The notes under the pieces: model-generated | What the model saw: the letters and a program-made list of their open reading frames with translations, nothing else | Told to the model about the DNA's origin: nothing | Database searches by the model: none | Translations under genes and position numbers: made by a program | Part shown: positions 27,067-35,535 of the stretch, one piece after another | How positions within the stretch are numbered: the first letter of the stretch is position 1 | How the letters are laid out: the number at the start of each line of letters is the position of its first letter | Assembly (NCBI GenBank): GCA_964344685.1 | Contig: CAYFOK010000013.1 | Coordinates: 42,019 to 106,018, forward strand | DNA from: Scalindua sp964344685 | GTDB taxonomy: Bacteria; Planctomycetota; Brocadiia; Brocadiales; Scalinduaceae | Reading direction: 5' to 3' | Length of the DNA stretch: 64,000 nt

Positions 27067-28035
27067 TCAAAATACTACTTGAACACTTTCTGGATTAATT
27101 ATCTTGCCCAATAGCATTTTCTTTGATTTCAAATTTCTTACCTTTATAACCTCACCTTTATATCCAGTTTGTTGAGCCAATCCTTTTGTGACAATTTTGA
27201 ATCCACTTTCCTTTAATATTAATTTCACCACACTTCCCTGTTGAATTGTAGGGGGCCGCTGTATCATGTGGTCAGTAAGTATAGTACGCGCCTGAATTGG
27301 AGTCGTTGCGCTCATTCCCTCCAAATCATCAATGCTGGAGAAAGTTGTACCACGCATTCTTGTAGTATCTCTTCTTGCTATGAATACATCTTCTTTGGAT
27401 AAAAGTTGTTTTCGGCGAATTTTTTTCTTTGTAATAACTACAAATTCAAACACCCTGACATTGAAATAAACCGGAACCTTAAAAAAGAGTCTACCATCTG
27501 CTGAAGCGCTAACTACCAATTCTATTTTTCCTCTGTCTTTCCTTGTATCTATAAGGGTAACAGAGAAATCTATTTTATCTCTTCTTCGTGGTACCCACTG
27601 ATTTGCTGGAATTCTTCCTAGTTCTACAGTTGTCTCCTTCTCGTCCATTGGCAAAAAGTCTAATAAATATTGTTTCGCTTTCTCAGCAATCTCAATACCT
27701 TTTATTTTTGTTGATTCAACAGAAACCAAAGTAGAATTGGTGTCGGCAAAAGTTATATTTGAAGTATTTATATTTGCAGAATTTAACCGCATTCTTATGA
27801 AACGGGAATCAATTCTTCTTTGGGTATTTGCACCGGGAGCATTTCCAATCTCAATGCTATTGACCTTGTCTACTAAATCAGGATCATCACCAGTAACAGT
27901 TGAGATATCCTTAATAGTAATTACATCATCTTCCAGAATAACTGTGTCTTTTAAATTTATTTCAATTTTACCTGCGTTCACAATAGGTAATAAAGTAAAG
28001 ACGCTTAAAAGTGAAATAATTATTATTCTTGTCAT
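27067..28035 (-). CDS. flgA: P-ring assembly chaperone FlgA
   Basis: The 322-residue protein has an N-terminal signal peptide and a C-terminal SAF/FlgA domain: VITKKKIRRKQLLSKEDVFI, then ARTILTDHMIQRPPTIQQGS and GFKIVTKGLAQQTGYKGEVI. FlgA is a periplasmic chaperone for FlgI. The protein is longer than enteric FlgA (about 220 residues) because of an extended N-terminal half. It lies between flgG and flgH, and CAGGAG supports the start. Confidence 0.9.
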   Translation of the reverse strand: MTRIIIISLLSVFTLLPIVNAGKIEINLKDTVILEDDVITIKDISTVTGDDPDLVDKVNSIEIGNAPGANTQRRIDSRFIRMRLNSANINTSNITFADTNSTLVSVESTKIKGIEIAEKAKQYLLDFLPMDEKETTVELGRIPANQWVPRRRDKIDFSVTLIDTRKDRGKIELVVSASADGRLFFKVPVYFNVRVFEFVVITKKKIRRKQLLSKEDVFIARRDTTRMRGTTFSSIDDLEGMSATTPIQARTILTDHMIQRPPTIQQGSVVKLILKESGFKIVTKGLAQQTGYKGEVIKVRNLKSKKMLLGKIINPESVQVVF

Positions 28036-28076
28036 TGTTGTACTCCTGAAAAAATGTAATATCTAAATCAGTAATT

Positions 28077-28859
28077 TTACACTACACGGTTTGTGGCCTG
28101 CAGCATATCGTCACTGGCCTTTATAGCTTTAGCACTTGTTTCATAAGCCCTTTGTGCTACGATCAGGTTTACCAACTCTGTTACAACCTCTACATTAGAA
28201 CTTTCACGAAATCCTTGCAAAATACTTCCCATACCGTTCTGCCCGGGTGTACCTGTTGTCGGAGTTCCGGATGCGGTTGTTTCTCTATAGAGATTTTTTC
28301 CTATACTTTCGAGTCCTGCAGGGTTAGGAAATGAGGCCAGGTTAATTGTCCCTATAGCTGTGGTACTTCCATCCGCAGCCTGGGTAGATATTGTTCCGTC
28401 GGAACCCATAGTAATACTTACCGCAGTACTCGGTACTGTAGTAGAAGGCTCTAACTTAAGGCCTTCTGAGTTTACTATTTCTCCGGTACTGTTAAGCTGA
28501 AATGTACCATCTCTGGTATAAACGATAGTTCCGTCCGGATGCGTAATCTGGAAGAATCCGGTACCTTGAATTGCCCAATCAAGAGTCCTGCCAGTATTCT
28601 CAGCAACTCCCTGAGTAAATACCTTGTTAGTTGCAACCACTCTGACGCCACTGCCAACCTCCAGTCCTGTAGGTGCTTGAATTCCAGTTGCAGACTCAGA
28701 ACCTGCAGGTACAAATTTGTCATATAATAAGTCCTGGAAATTGACCTGTACTCTCTTGAATCCAGTAGTATTAACATTCGCCAGATTATTTGAGATTACA
28801 TCCAGGAGGAACTGGTGTGCTTTCATGCCAGTTGCGCTTGTATACAGTGCCTTCATCAT
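28077..28859 (-). CDS. flgG: Flagellar distal rod protein
   Basis: The 260 residues equal the standard FlgG length. The N-terminus MMKALYTSATGMKAHQFLLD with ISNNLANVNTTGFKR, the middle WAIQGTGFFQITHPDGTIVY, and the C-terminus SSNVEVVTELVNLIVAQRAY are diagnostic. Either of two adjacent ATGs could start it; AAGGAG is slightly nearer to the first. It forms the distal rod through the P and L rings. Confidence 0.95.
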   Translation of the reverse strand: MMKALYTSATGMKAHQFLLDVISNNLANVNTTGFKRVQVNFQDLLYDKFVPAGSESATGIQAPTGLEVGSGVRVVATNKVFTQGVAENTGRTLDWAIQGTGFFQITHPDGTIVYTRDGTFQLNSTGEIVNSEGLKLEPSTTVPSTAVSITMGSDGTISTQAADGSTTAIGTINLASFPNPAGLESIGKNLYRETTASGTPTTGTPGQNGMGSILQGFRESSNVEVVTELVNLIVAQRAYETSAKAIKASDDMLQATNRVV

Positions 28860-28892
28860 GGTTTATTTCTCCTTTGCTAAAAAAATTGTGTA

Positions 28893-29612
28893 TTAGGCGG
28901 TACTCGATTGGTTAGCTATTAATCGTTCCATTAAGTCGCTGAAAGTTTTAATTACGTTATTGCTCGCTTCATAACTCCTCATGTTGGTTATCATATCAAC
29001 CATTTCCTCGACGACACTAACGTTAGAGCTTTCTAAGTATCCCTGTGCAACCTTGTACTTTGCTTCTCCTGAATCGTCTATAGCATCTAAAGGTGCTATA
29101 AAAGTTGAATTGCCAGTAGGTACAAGCTTGTCAAGATCATTAAAATTTGTAATTGTCAGCCTTCCTATTTCCTTTCCATCCACTTTAACAATACCTTGAT
29201 TGTCTATCAGGATTTCACCTGCACCCCTGGGTATATATAATGGACCACCCTGGCCCATCAATTTTGAACCTGTATCGGTAATTATTTCACCGGTATTTGA
29301 AAGTTGGAAAAGCCCATTTCTCGTATACCGTGTGCCATTAGCCGACTCTAAGGTGAAGAAACCGTCTCCATCAATTGCAATATTTAAAGTGTTACCAGTG
29401 TAAGTAAGCTTGCCATGAGAATGATCAATACCATAATTCGTTTCTAATATGCTGGTTTCAGTACCTTCCGTTTCCGACATGATTGTTTTAAAAGAAATTA
29501 TATTTTTTTTGAAACCAACAGTATTGGCATTTGCAAGATTCCTTGCTATGACTTCCTGAACGTTGGCATATGCATCAAGTCCTGTTGATGCTAACTCAAT
29601 TCCATCAATCAT
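28893..29612 (-). CDS. flgF: Flagellar proximal rod protein FlgF
   Basis: The 239-residue paralogue of FlgG has the N-terminal NLANANTVGFKKNIISFKTI and the C-terminal SSNVSVVEEMVDMITNMRSY. Its position ahead of flgG and the shorter length fit FlgF, although FlgG-like rod proteins are hard to separate from sequence alone. It is the first gene of the flgF-flgG-flgA-flgH block, about 100 bases downstream of a sigma-54 type element. Confidence 0.88.
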   Translation of the reverse strand: MIDGIELASTGLDAYANVQEVIARNLANANTVGFKKNIISFKTIMSETEGTETSILETNYGIDHSHGKLTYTGNTLNIAIDGDGFFTLESANGTRYTRNGLFQLSNTGEIITDTGSKLMGQGGPLYIPRGAGEILIDNQGIVKVDGKEIGRLTITNFNDLDKLVPTGNSTFIAPLDAIDDSGEAKYKVAQGYLESSNVSVVEEMVDMITNMRSYEASNNVIKTFSDLMERLIANQSSTA

Positions 29613-29717
29613 TTTTGAGCCTTTCTATTTTTTTTTACTAATGATTTATAATAAGCAAAATTCATTTCTTTTTTATAAATAACTTGTAAAATTATTAAAT
29701 TATGAACTGCTTAGTAC

Positions 29718-29732
29718 GCTATATTTATGCCA
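29718..29732 (-). promoter_or_regulatory. Sigma-54 type promoter for flgF block
   Basis: On the minus strand TGGCATAAATATAGC keeps the GG and GC pairs at the -24/-12 spacing; the -12 half is TAGC instead of TTGC, so it is weaker than the other two. It lies about 105 bases before flgF. The rest of 29613-30010 is AT-rich, with nothing else I can name. Confidence 0.55.
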
Positions 29733-30007
29733 AAAAATTTACTAAATTAAATAATTTATTGGCAATTTAGTAAGTATAAATTTTGTAGTGGTTTATGTTG
29801 TCTTAGATTTCTTTAGAGTTAAATTGTCTGTATTTATTTTGGATTGGCAATTTTATTATCTGCAAAAACCAGGATAATTATTTCCACAGTTTGTAGAAAA
29901 ACCTTCCCACTTCTTACTGACTATAGAATGTGTTTTGGCAGGATATTTTGCAAAGGATTGCTGTTAGTGATTTGAATTTTTGTTGAAATTAAAATCAGGC
30001 AAATAGA

Positions 30008-30058
30008 AATAAGCCTGAATTAAGCGAATATTATGTAATTCACTTAATTCAGGCTTTT
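30008..30058 (-). terminator. Intrinsic terminator after flgE
   Basis: A perfect 14-pair inverted repeat (AAGCCTGAATTAAG at 30011-30024, CTTAATTCAGGCTT at 30043-30056) lies 16 bases past the flgE stop, and on the minus strand it is followed by a T-rich tract. It ends the fliK-flgD-flgE transcript. Confidence 0.85.
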
Positions 30059-30071
30059 AAAGCCTATATTT

Positions 30072-32099
30072 TTATCTTACGATATTAACCAGCTCTTGAA
30101 GAACCTCATCAGTTGTTGTTATAGTTCTGGAATTTGCCTGAAATGCTCTCTGGGATACAATTAATTTGGTAAACTCCTCTGCTATATCAACATTAGAAGA
30201 TTCCAATACTCCGCTGAGAATACTACCGACACCTCCAGATTGTGCGGTTTTCAGCACAGCAGCACCGGAAGCGAGACTAGGGGACAAAAGATTGTTTCCT
30301 TCTGTCGACAGACCTGCAGGATTACTGAAAGTTACTAATTGAAGCTGTCCAACGTTTTTTGTTATACCATTAGTGAATAGGGCAGTTATATTTCCATCCG
30401 GGTTTATTGACGTTGATGAAAAGAAGCCCTCTTCATAACCGTCCTGGCTTATTGCTGCAGCCGATCCTGTGCCACCAAATTGGGTAAGACCGCCAAAAGT
30501 ATTAGGTGTACCGAAGTCTAATGTTACCGTCTGAGTACTCGAGTCCGGATAGGTTATGGTAATTGATCCAGTTCCGGTAGTAGATGCATATGAACCGTTT
30601 GCATTAAAGGTTATGGCCGTCATAGCATCAGTAACAGAGCCTTCAGCAGCTTTCATGGTTGGCGTTAAATCCCATGTGTTAGTACCTGTCTTTTCAAAAG
30701 TGAGGGTTATCAGATGAGATGAACCCTGAGTATCGAATACCGGTATGCTGGTAACATATACATCTCCTGATCCAGTGGTATTGTTAGCGAAGCTATTAAA
30801 AGTCGTAGCTCCGGTGTTTGTTGTAGCGTCAGCAATATTTATTACCAGTTCTGATTGACCAGGAGCATCTGAAGTAAGGAGTATACTTCCACTTGAATCA
30901 ATAGAAGAAGTAGCCGTACCAAATTTTGAAGAAATAAAAGAATTGAGTGCGCCTAATGTAGTACCGTTTTGTCCGGTACCGGTTCCATAAACGAAGGTTT
31001 CATTCAGGGTAGTTCCATCATGTTCTGTGCCAACAACGTTAATTTTATCTCCTGCAACATAATCAGTTGTATTTACAGATAGATCGTTCAAGTCAGCAAC
31101 ATACATGGAATCCGTCATTACGCTGGTATCATTGGCATTATTTGAAAAAGCTGCAGATACAGTCAAGCTCGTATCTGATGCAATTGCTGAGATAGTTCTT
31201 GTCTCTCCTGAAACAGTTATCTGATCACCAACCGCAAGTTCAGTAGTAAATTTAGTACCTACCCCAGTGACTGCTGTGGATGCTGCAGGATCAATTGAGC
31301 CTGTCAATACACCGGTTCCGGCTGTCAGAGTTGTATCATTAGCGGTATCAGTAAATGCAGTATCAACGGTCAAGCTTGTGTTATTCGCAATTGCAGTAAC
31401 TTTTCTTATCTCGCCGTTAACATTTATCCTATCACCAACAGCCAATTCAGTTGTAAAAGATGTACCTACCCCAGTGACTGCTGTGGATGCTGTAGGGTCG
31501 ATTGAACCTGTCAGTGTACGTGTAGTTCCTGTCCCTGTTACATTATATGCACTGGTAGATTTAACTATATGGTTCACAGCTCCTGCAGTAAATTCAGAGT
31601 TTAAATTTCCGGCAACTGTTGTTTTCGTTGTAGCCTTACCAGCAACAGTAGAGTTAACGGGAACATTAATAGCAGTTCCGGATGTTCCCTTTACTTTGAG
31701 ACCGGTACCAGAATCAACAAGGTCATTGTTCTTGTCAAGGTTGAATGAACCTACCCTGGTGTAAAAGTCCTGCGAGTTGTTTGTAAGCAGGAAAAAGCCG
31801 TCACCCTGTATTGCAAGGTCAAGTGGACGGCCGGTAGGTGTCATATTTCCCTGAGAAAAGTCTTTATCAATACTTGAGACAGTTGTACCAGTACCAACCT
31901 GTATTGGATTTCTTCCACCAAGTCCGGCAGTAGGTGCTAAGGCAGATCTTATAGTTTTTGCTAATTCATTAGCAAAATTTACACGGGAGGCTTTAAAGCC
32001 AGACGTGTTTAAGTTGGCAAGATTATCTCCAATTACATTAAGTGCTACTTGTGACGTTTTTAAGCCTGATATTCCGGCAACAAGTGATGATGTTGACAT
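30072..32099 (-). CDS. flgE: Flagellar hook protein
   Basis: The 675-residue protein has N-terminal SLVAGISGLKTSQVALNVIG and NLANLNTSGFKASRVNFAN, a FlgE-type middle (GRPLDLAIQGDGFFLL), and the C-terminal SSNVDIAEEFTKLIVSQRAF. It is far longer than the 400-residue enteric hook protein. The extra length includes a tandem pair of 69-residue units (residues 196-264 and about 265-333) and other Thr/Ser-rich segments, probably surface-exposed domains. GAAAGGAG gives a strong ribosome binding site. The gene follows flgD. Confidence 0.94.
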   Translation of the reverse strand: MSTSSLVAGISGLKTSQVALNVIGDNLANLNTSGFKASRVNFANELAKTIRSALAPTAGLGGRNPIQVGTGTTVSSIDKDFSQGNMTPTGRPLDLAIQGDGFFLLTNNSQDFYTRVGSFNLDKNNDLVDSGTGLKVKGTSGTAINVPVNSTVAGKATTKTTVAGNLNSEFTAGAVNHIVKSTSAYNVTGTGTTRTLTGSIDPTASTAVTGVGTSFTTELAVGDRINVNGEIRKVTAIANNTSLTVDTAFTDTANDTTLTAGTGVLTGSIDPAASTAVTGVGTKFTTELAVGDQITVSGETRTISAIASDTSLTVSAAFSNNANDTSVMTDSMYVADLNDLSVNTTDYVAGDKINVVGTEHDGTTLNETFVYGTGTGQNGTTLGALNSFISSKFGTATSSIDSSGSILLTSDAPGQSELVINIADATTNTGATTFNSFANNTTGSGDVYVTSIPVFDTQGSSHLITLTFEKTGTNTWDLTPTMKAAEGSVTDAMTAITFNANGSYASTTGTGSITITYPDSSTQTVTLDFGTPNTFGGLTQFGGTGSAAAISQDGYEEGFFSSTSINPDGNITALFTNGITKNVGQLQLVTFSNPAGLSTEGNNLLSPSLASGAAVLKTAQSGGVGSILSGVLESSNVDIAEEFTKLIVSQRAFQANSRTITTTDEVLQELVNIVR
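31101..31514 (-). repeat. Tandem 207-bp direct repeat inside flgE
   Basis: Two units of 207 bases (69 codons) lie head to tail, the first from 31514 to 31308 and the second from 31307 to about 31101. Stretches such as CCCCAGTGACTGCTGTGGAT (plus strand, 31262 and 31469) are identical. The encoded units share SIDPxAST, AVTGVGT, FTTELAVGD and TSLTV. Confidence 0.88.
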
Positions 32100-32132
32100 T
32101 ATTTACTCCTTTCTAAGAAAATATTAGAATGT

Positions 32133-32507
32133 TTATTTGTTCTCAAATATTCCTGTAATGTTGGATATTGGTATTTCTCTGTTTTGTATTACGACTGATA
32201 TAGAATCGTCAAGTGTCACTGCACCTTGTATGACCCCTTCAGCAGGTCCACCGTCGATCGGATCTACATATGTAGCCTTCTTTCCGATAAATTCACTGCC
32301 ACCTGTTAATTGCTGAAACTTCAATGTATTTGCAAAAGATGTATTAAGGTTAGTAAGCTGTTCTACGGAACTGAATTGTGCCAGTTGTGCAATAAATTCG
32401 TGCCCTTTTAATGGATCCATAGGACTTTGGTTCTTTAATTGTGCTACAAAAAGCTTTAAAAATTCATCTTTATTGACAGCCGATCCGGCCATTGCAGTCG
32501 TGCTCAT
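32133..32507 (-). CDS. flgD: Flagellar hook cap protein, minimal form
   Basis: FlgD caps the growing hook and is lost when the hook is complete. The 124-residue protein has the conserved N-terminal NKDEFLKLFVAQLKNQSPMD, FIAQLAQFSSVEQLTNLN and a short beta segment (GKKATYVDP, DDSISVVIQNREIPISNITG). Enteric FlgD has about 230 residues; here the C-terminal Ig/FlgD-tudor region is reduced to a single short unit. AGGAGG precedes the ATG. It lies between fliK and flgE, the usual order. Confidence 0.9.
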   Translation of the reverse strand: MSTTAMAGSAVNKDEFLKLFVAQLKNQSPMDPLKGHEFIAQLAQFSSVEQLTNLNTSFANTLKFQQLTGGSEFIGKKATYVDPIDGGPAEGVIQGAVTLDDSISVVIQNREIPISNITGIFENK

Positions 32508-32519
32508 AATTGTGCCCTC

Positions 32520-34346
32520 CTATACTAAATAATTAATTTGAGTTGATTCAGCATTATTTATCATTGCCTCTTCGGCTATATTATCCTCATTGTATTCATC
32601 TCTCTGGTGTGAATAAACATGAGAGTCTTTGCTTTTGTAGTTTGAGTGAAAATTTTTATCCATAAATTCCTGTTTGCCATTTTCCTTCTCCTGTAGTGAC
32701 ACATCAAGTTTGCCAGAATCAATGTCAGAATTGGTTAGAAGCTCTTTCAGCTTAGGTATGTCCTTTTCAATAACATCCTTCACAGATGATCTTTCAACTG
32801 TAATCTTTGTGTCTAAAACATCATCATCAAGAGAGAATTCTAGTTTAAGAGTGCCAAGTTCCGGTGGGTTAAGCTGCATTTTGATTTCAGATTTTCCACC
32901 TGCAGTATATAATTTAGCGTTCTGTATAATATTATCTGCTACATCATTTCCTAACGTACCTAACGGCTTTGCAGCGTTGTTAACTTGTGATAAGGTATTG
33001 TTGAAATTCGTCTCAGTCTTTGTTTTTTGACTGTTACTGGTAGTTTTTAAATTGAAAACAAAATCGGTATTTGCTCCCTGGTTGTTAAAGGTGGAACTGT
33101 CGGATGATGTATTTGAATGCATTACTGCCTCAACAGTCTTAACATCGTTATCGCCAGTAAGTGCTGTAGTATCTATTAATTTAGCCGCAGTAGGATCGAC
33201 TGTTTTCGCACTCGCTTCAAAAATCTTTGGTGCATCTTTGCTGTCTATATGTGTCTGCGCTAATTCTTGATGAGCTGCCTGAAATTTGTTTGTGTTTTTA
33301 GATAAGGCTTTGCCCTTATGTTGCTCATTTAGCATCTCATATGTTTTTTTGTTAGTACTTTCATCAGTTTGAGGTGATGTGCCGAGATTTATATCTTTGC
33401 TGCCTGAAATTTTTTGTGCATCAGATATTGGATTTGAGCCAGTTGTTTCTACGGCTGGAACAGGGCTTTGGGCCTTTTTCATTTTAGCTCTGTTTTTGTT
33501 TCTATTGTTTCCCGGCTGCAGTGTTGTGTATTTAGATAGCTGGTGTATGGATTCATCCATATTGCCTTCTGATGCAGTCTCAGTCATGCCGTTATTACCA
33601 GTGATATTTGACGTTTTCTGATCAGACATCATTTTGGTGTTTGTATTTAGTTCATCTGATAAAGAGGTTTCTGGCTCTCCTGTAATCGTACTTCCAGGTA
33701 ATTGCTCCTGGTCTGTATGTACGGTTAAATGTTCTTGATTTGTGATTTTTGCTAATTGCTTTGTATCGCCTGTAGTAGATTGTGTTGTATTTAATTTGTC
33801 TGCGGAAGTCTGGGTAAGTTCTGTAATTATTTCTTTACCCTGGTTTTGCACTATATTTGTATTTGTATTTGGTCCAATTGGTGACATTAACTTCTGATTG
33901 TTAATCAGTGAATTTTCCAATGATGTGTTTGTTCCTGCTTGTGCGGTAGAGGATTGATTATTGGAGCTATTAACTAGTATATTATTTTTAAATTTATTAC
34001 CGTGCATATTTTGATTAAAATCAGGATGCAGCTGTACCATGTTTTTATTGGTGTTATTTTCATTGGTGTTCTCTGCCTTATTGTCCTGCAGCCCCAATGT
34101 AAGAAGTTTTATTAAGTGATTTATATCTTCAGTCTCTGCTATATCATCTTTTTCTATTGCAATTGTGGTGGCGGATTGTCCATCAGTAGCTTGAGACTCA
34201 TTCAATGAATTTACCAGCTTTTCAAGAAAACTGATTTCCTTATGATTTCCCTGCATTGATGATTTGGCAGTTTTTTGAATACCAGAGGCTGGCATTTTTT
34301 TTGTTGCCAGCATACCAAGTAATGAATTAATTGATTTTTCAGACAT
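32520..34346 (-). CDS. fliK: Flagellar hook-length control protein
   Basis: The 608-residue protein has a long, low-complexity N-terminal two thirds rich in Asn, Thr, Gln and Lys. The conserved C-terminal domain includes KSEIKMQLNPPELGTLKLEF and KDIPKLKELLTNSDI. It works as the secreted ruler that switches export specificity when the hook is long enough. The large hook protein and long FliK may go together. It is the first gene of the fliK-flgD-flgE block, about 60 bases downstream of a sigma-54 element. Confidence 0.85.
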   Translation of the reverse strand: MSEKSINSLLGMLATKKMPASGIQKTAKSSMQGNHKEISFLEKLVNSLNESQATDGQSATTIAIEKDDIAETEDINHLIKLLTLGLQDNKAENTNENNTNKNMVQLHPDFNQNMHGNKFKNNILVNSSNNQSSTAQAGTNTSLENSLINNQKLMSPIGPNTNTNIVQNQGKEIITELTQTSADKLNTTQSTTGDTKQLAKITNQEHLTVHTDQEQLPGSTITGEPETSLSDELNTNTKMMSDQKTSNITGNNGMTETASEGNMDESIHQLSKYTTLQPGNNRNKNRAKMKKAQSPVPAVETTGSNPISDAQKISGSKDINLGTSPQTDESTNKKTYEMLNEQHKGKALSKNTNKFQAAHQELAQTHIDSKDAPKIFEASAKTVDPTAAKLIDTTALTGDNDVKTVEAVMHSNTSSDSSTFNNQGANTDFVFNLKTTSNSQKTKTETNFNNTLSQVNNAAKPLGTLGNDVADNIIQNAKLYTAGGKSEIKMQLNPPELGTLKLEFSLDDDVLDTKITVERSSVKDVIEKDIPKLKELLTNSDIDSGKLDVSLQEKENGKQEFMDKNFHSNYKSKDSHVYSHQRDEYNEDNIAEEAMINNAESTQINYLV

Positions 34347-34407
34347 TTTATTGAAATTAACTTTAGAAAATTAAGATTTAAAATGATACTAAGACGTGAG
34401 TGTAGTT

Positions 34408-34423
34408 AGCTAGCGATGTGCCA
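34408..34423 (-). promoter_or_regulatory. Sigma-54 type promoter for fliK-flgD-flgE
   Basis: On the minus strand the sequence TGGCACATCGCTAGCT has a perfect TGGCAC -24 half and AGCT as the -12 half, with GG and GC correctly spaced. RNA would start about 50 bases before fliK. Expression would need a sigma-54 activator such as FlrC/FleR, not seen in this window. Confidence 0.75.
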
Positions 34424-34791
34424 AAATATAATAATTTAGATAAACATCCCGAAATTTACTTTTTCTGATGACTCTATTCTCTTCTATGACAAGCATTTAA
34501 AAAATAAATATTTTTTTTGTAAATCAGGAGGATTGATTTTATGATATTGAAAAGTGAATTGTTTGGTTCAGTTTTTACCAGTGCTGAGGGAAAAAGATTC
34601 CTGTTGAGAATTGTGTTTCCAGTAATCAGTTAATGAATATTTAGTGACTGATATGCTGTCATACTTAACCGTTTAATTGTTACTTCATATGAGTGACAAT
34701 GAATAGTTTTCTTATGATTTGTGTGGCAAGGGTGCCAGAGAGGAATAGTCTTAATATTATAGTAGAGATCTGAAAGTGAAAATTAGGGAGG
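34424..34791. other. Intergenic region between fliK and the lipoprotein gene
   Basis: This AT-rich stretch lies upstream of the fliK promoter. The 5-base inverted repeat TGGCA/TGCCA at 34724-34737 is the only structure I see and could be a weak hairpin after the lipoprotein gene. If sigma-54 activator sites for fliK exist, they should lie here. Confidence 0.35.
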
Positions 34792-35466
34792 CTATAGAGT
34801 ATCTACCATGAAATGTGCGACAAATTGTGCATATCGTTTCATTGACAGCATTATAATCTTCCAATCGTATAATGATTGCTTTCTCTTATAGTGATCTTTA
34901 TAGTATGATTTGAGAAGTTTTATTACTGATGCTTCACTGCTATCAAATATTGCATCTGAACTCCACATGATATTGCCGGTTTTTGCAGAAAACATACCAA
35001 TTTTTATTCCTAAAACAGGTGGTTCGTAAGGTTGATATTGAGTAATTGTTCCAAAAATAATTGCCTCAACCTTATACCTCTTTTTCGCTTCCACAATTGT
35101 TTCAGACCTGATCAAACCTCTGTTCCAGATGTCACTTTGTTGCGATAGTATGTCTTGGAATCCCTGAGGTACAACAATATCAAATTTAGCACTCTTTTGT
35201 AATTCAATATAAAAAGCGTCTGTAACTTCATCTACTACTTTATCCCTTTGAGATTCAATAGTGAATGGAAGTAATAAAACCCTCTGCAGTGCTGAGTTAG
35301 TGTACTCTTCTGATTTGTGATAATTGATAGTTTCAAATTTTTTCGTATAAAACCGTTCATGAACTACGTCTGACACATCTGTCATTACGCAGCCAGTGAT
35401 ATTTATTATAGTCAAAATGCAGAATATAGCTATTGATGTAACACTGAAATATTTCACGTTTGTCAT
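34792..35466 (-). CDS. Putative lipoprotein with CsgG/LpoB-like fold
   Basis: The 224-residue protein has a hydrophobic N-terminus ending in the lipobox ITGC. The following region (RVLLLPFTIESQRDKVVDEV, then YKVEAIIFGTITQYQPYEPP and AKTGNIMWSSDAIFD) is the alpha/beta pattern of CsgG, TolB-N and LpoB-like envelope lipoproteins. It probably sits in the outer membrane, facing the periplasm. It follows a coiled-coil envelope protein by 69 bases. Function is unknown: it could be a secretion or cell-wall cofactor or an accessory of the flagellum (FlgO/FlgT-like proteins share this fold). Confidence 0.6.
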   Translation of the reverse strand: MTNVKYFSVTSIAIFCILTIINITGCVMTDVSDVVHERFYTKKFETINYHKSEEYTNSALQRVLLLPFTIESQRDKVVDEVTDAFYIELQKSAKFDIVVPQGFQDILSQQSDIWNRGLIRSETIVEAKKRYKVEAIIFGTITQYQPYEPPVLGIKIGMFSAKTGNIMWSSDAIFDSSEASVIKLLKSYYKDHYKRKQSLYDWKIIMLSMKRYAQFVAHFMVDTL

Positions 35467-35535
35467 TATGCGTCGTGATCAATATCAAAAAATCTTAGTT
35501 GGAGTTAAATTCATTTAAACATTTTATGCAAGATG

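Noticed and set aside
29936..29953. Plus-strand sigma-54 look-alike TTGGCAGGATATTTTGCA
   Set aside because: The GG-GC spacing is one base too long and no plus-strand gene follows.
31267..31764. Long plus-strand open frame opposite flgE
   Set aside because: It mirrors the repetitive Val/Thr codons of the flgE repeat units and has no protein-like pattern of its own.
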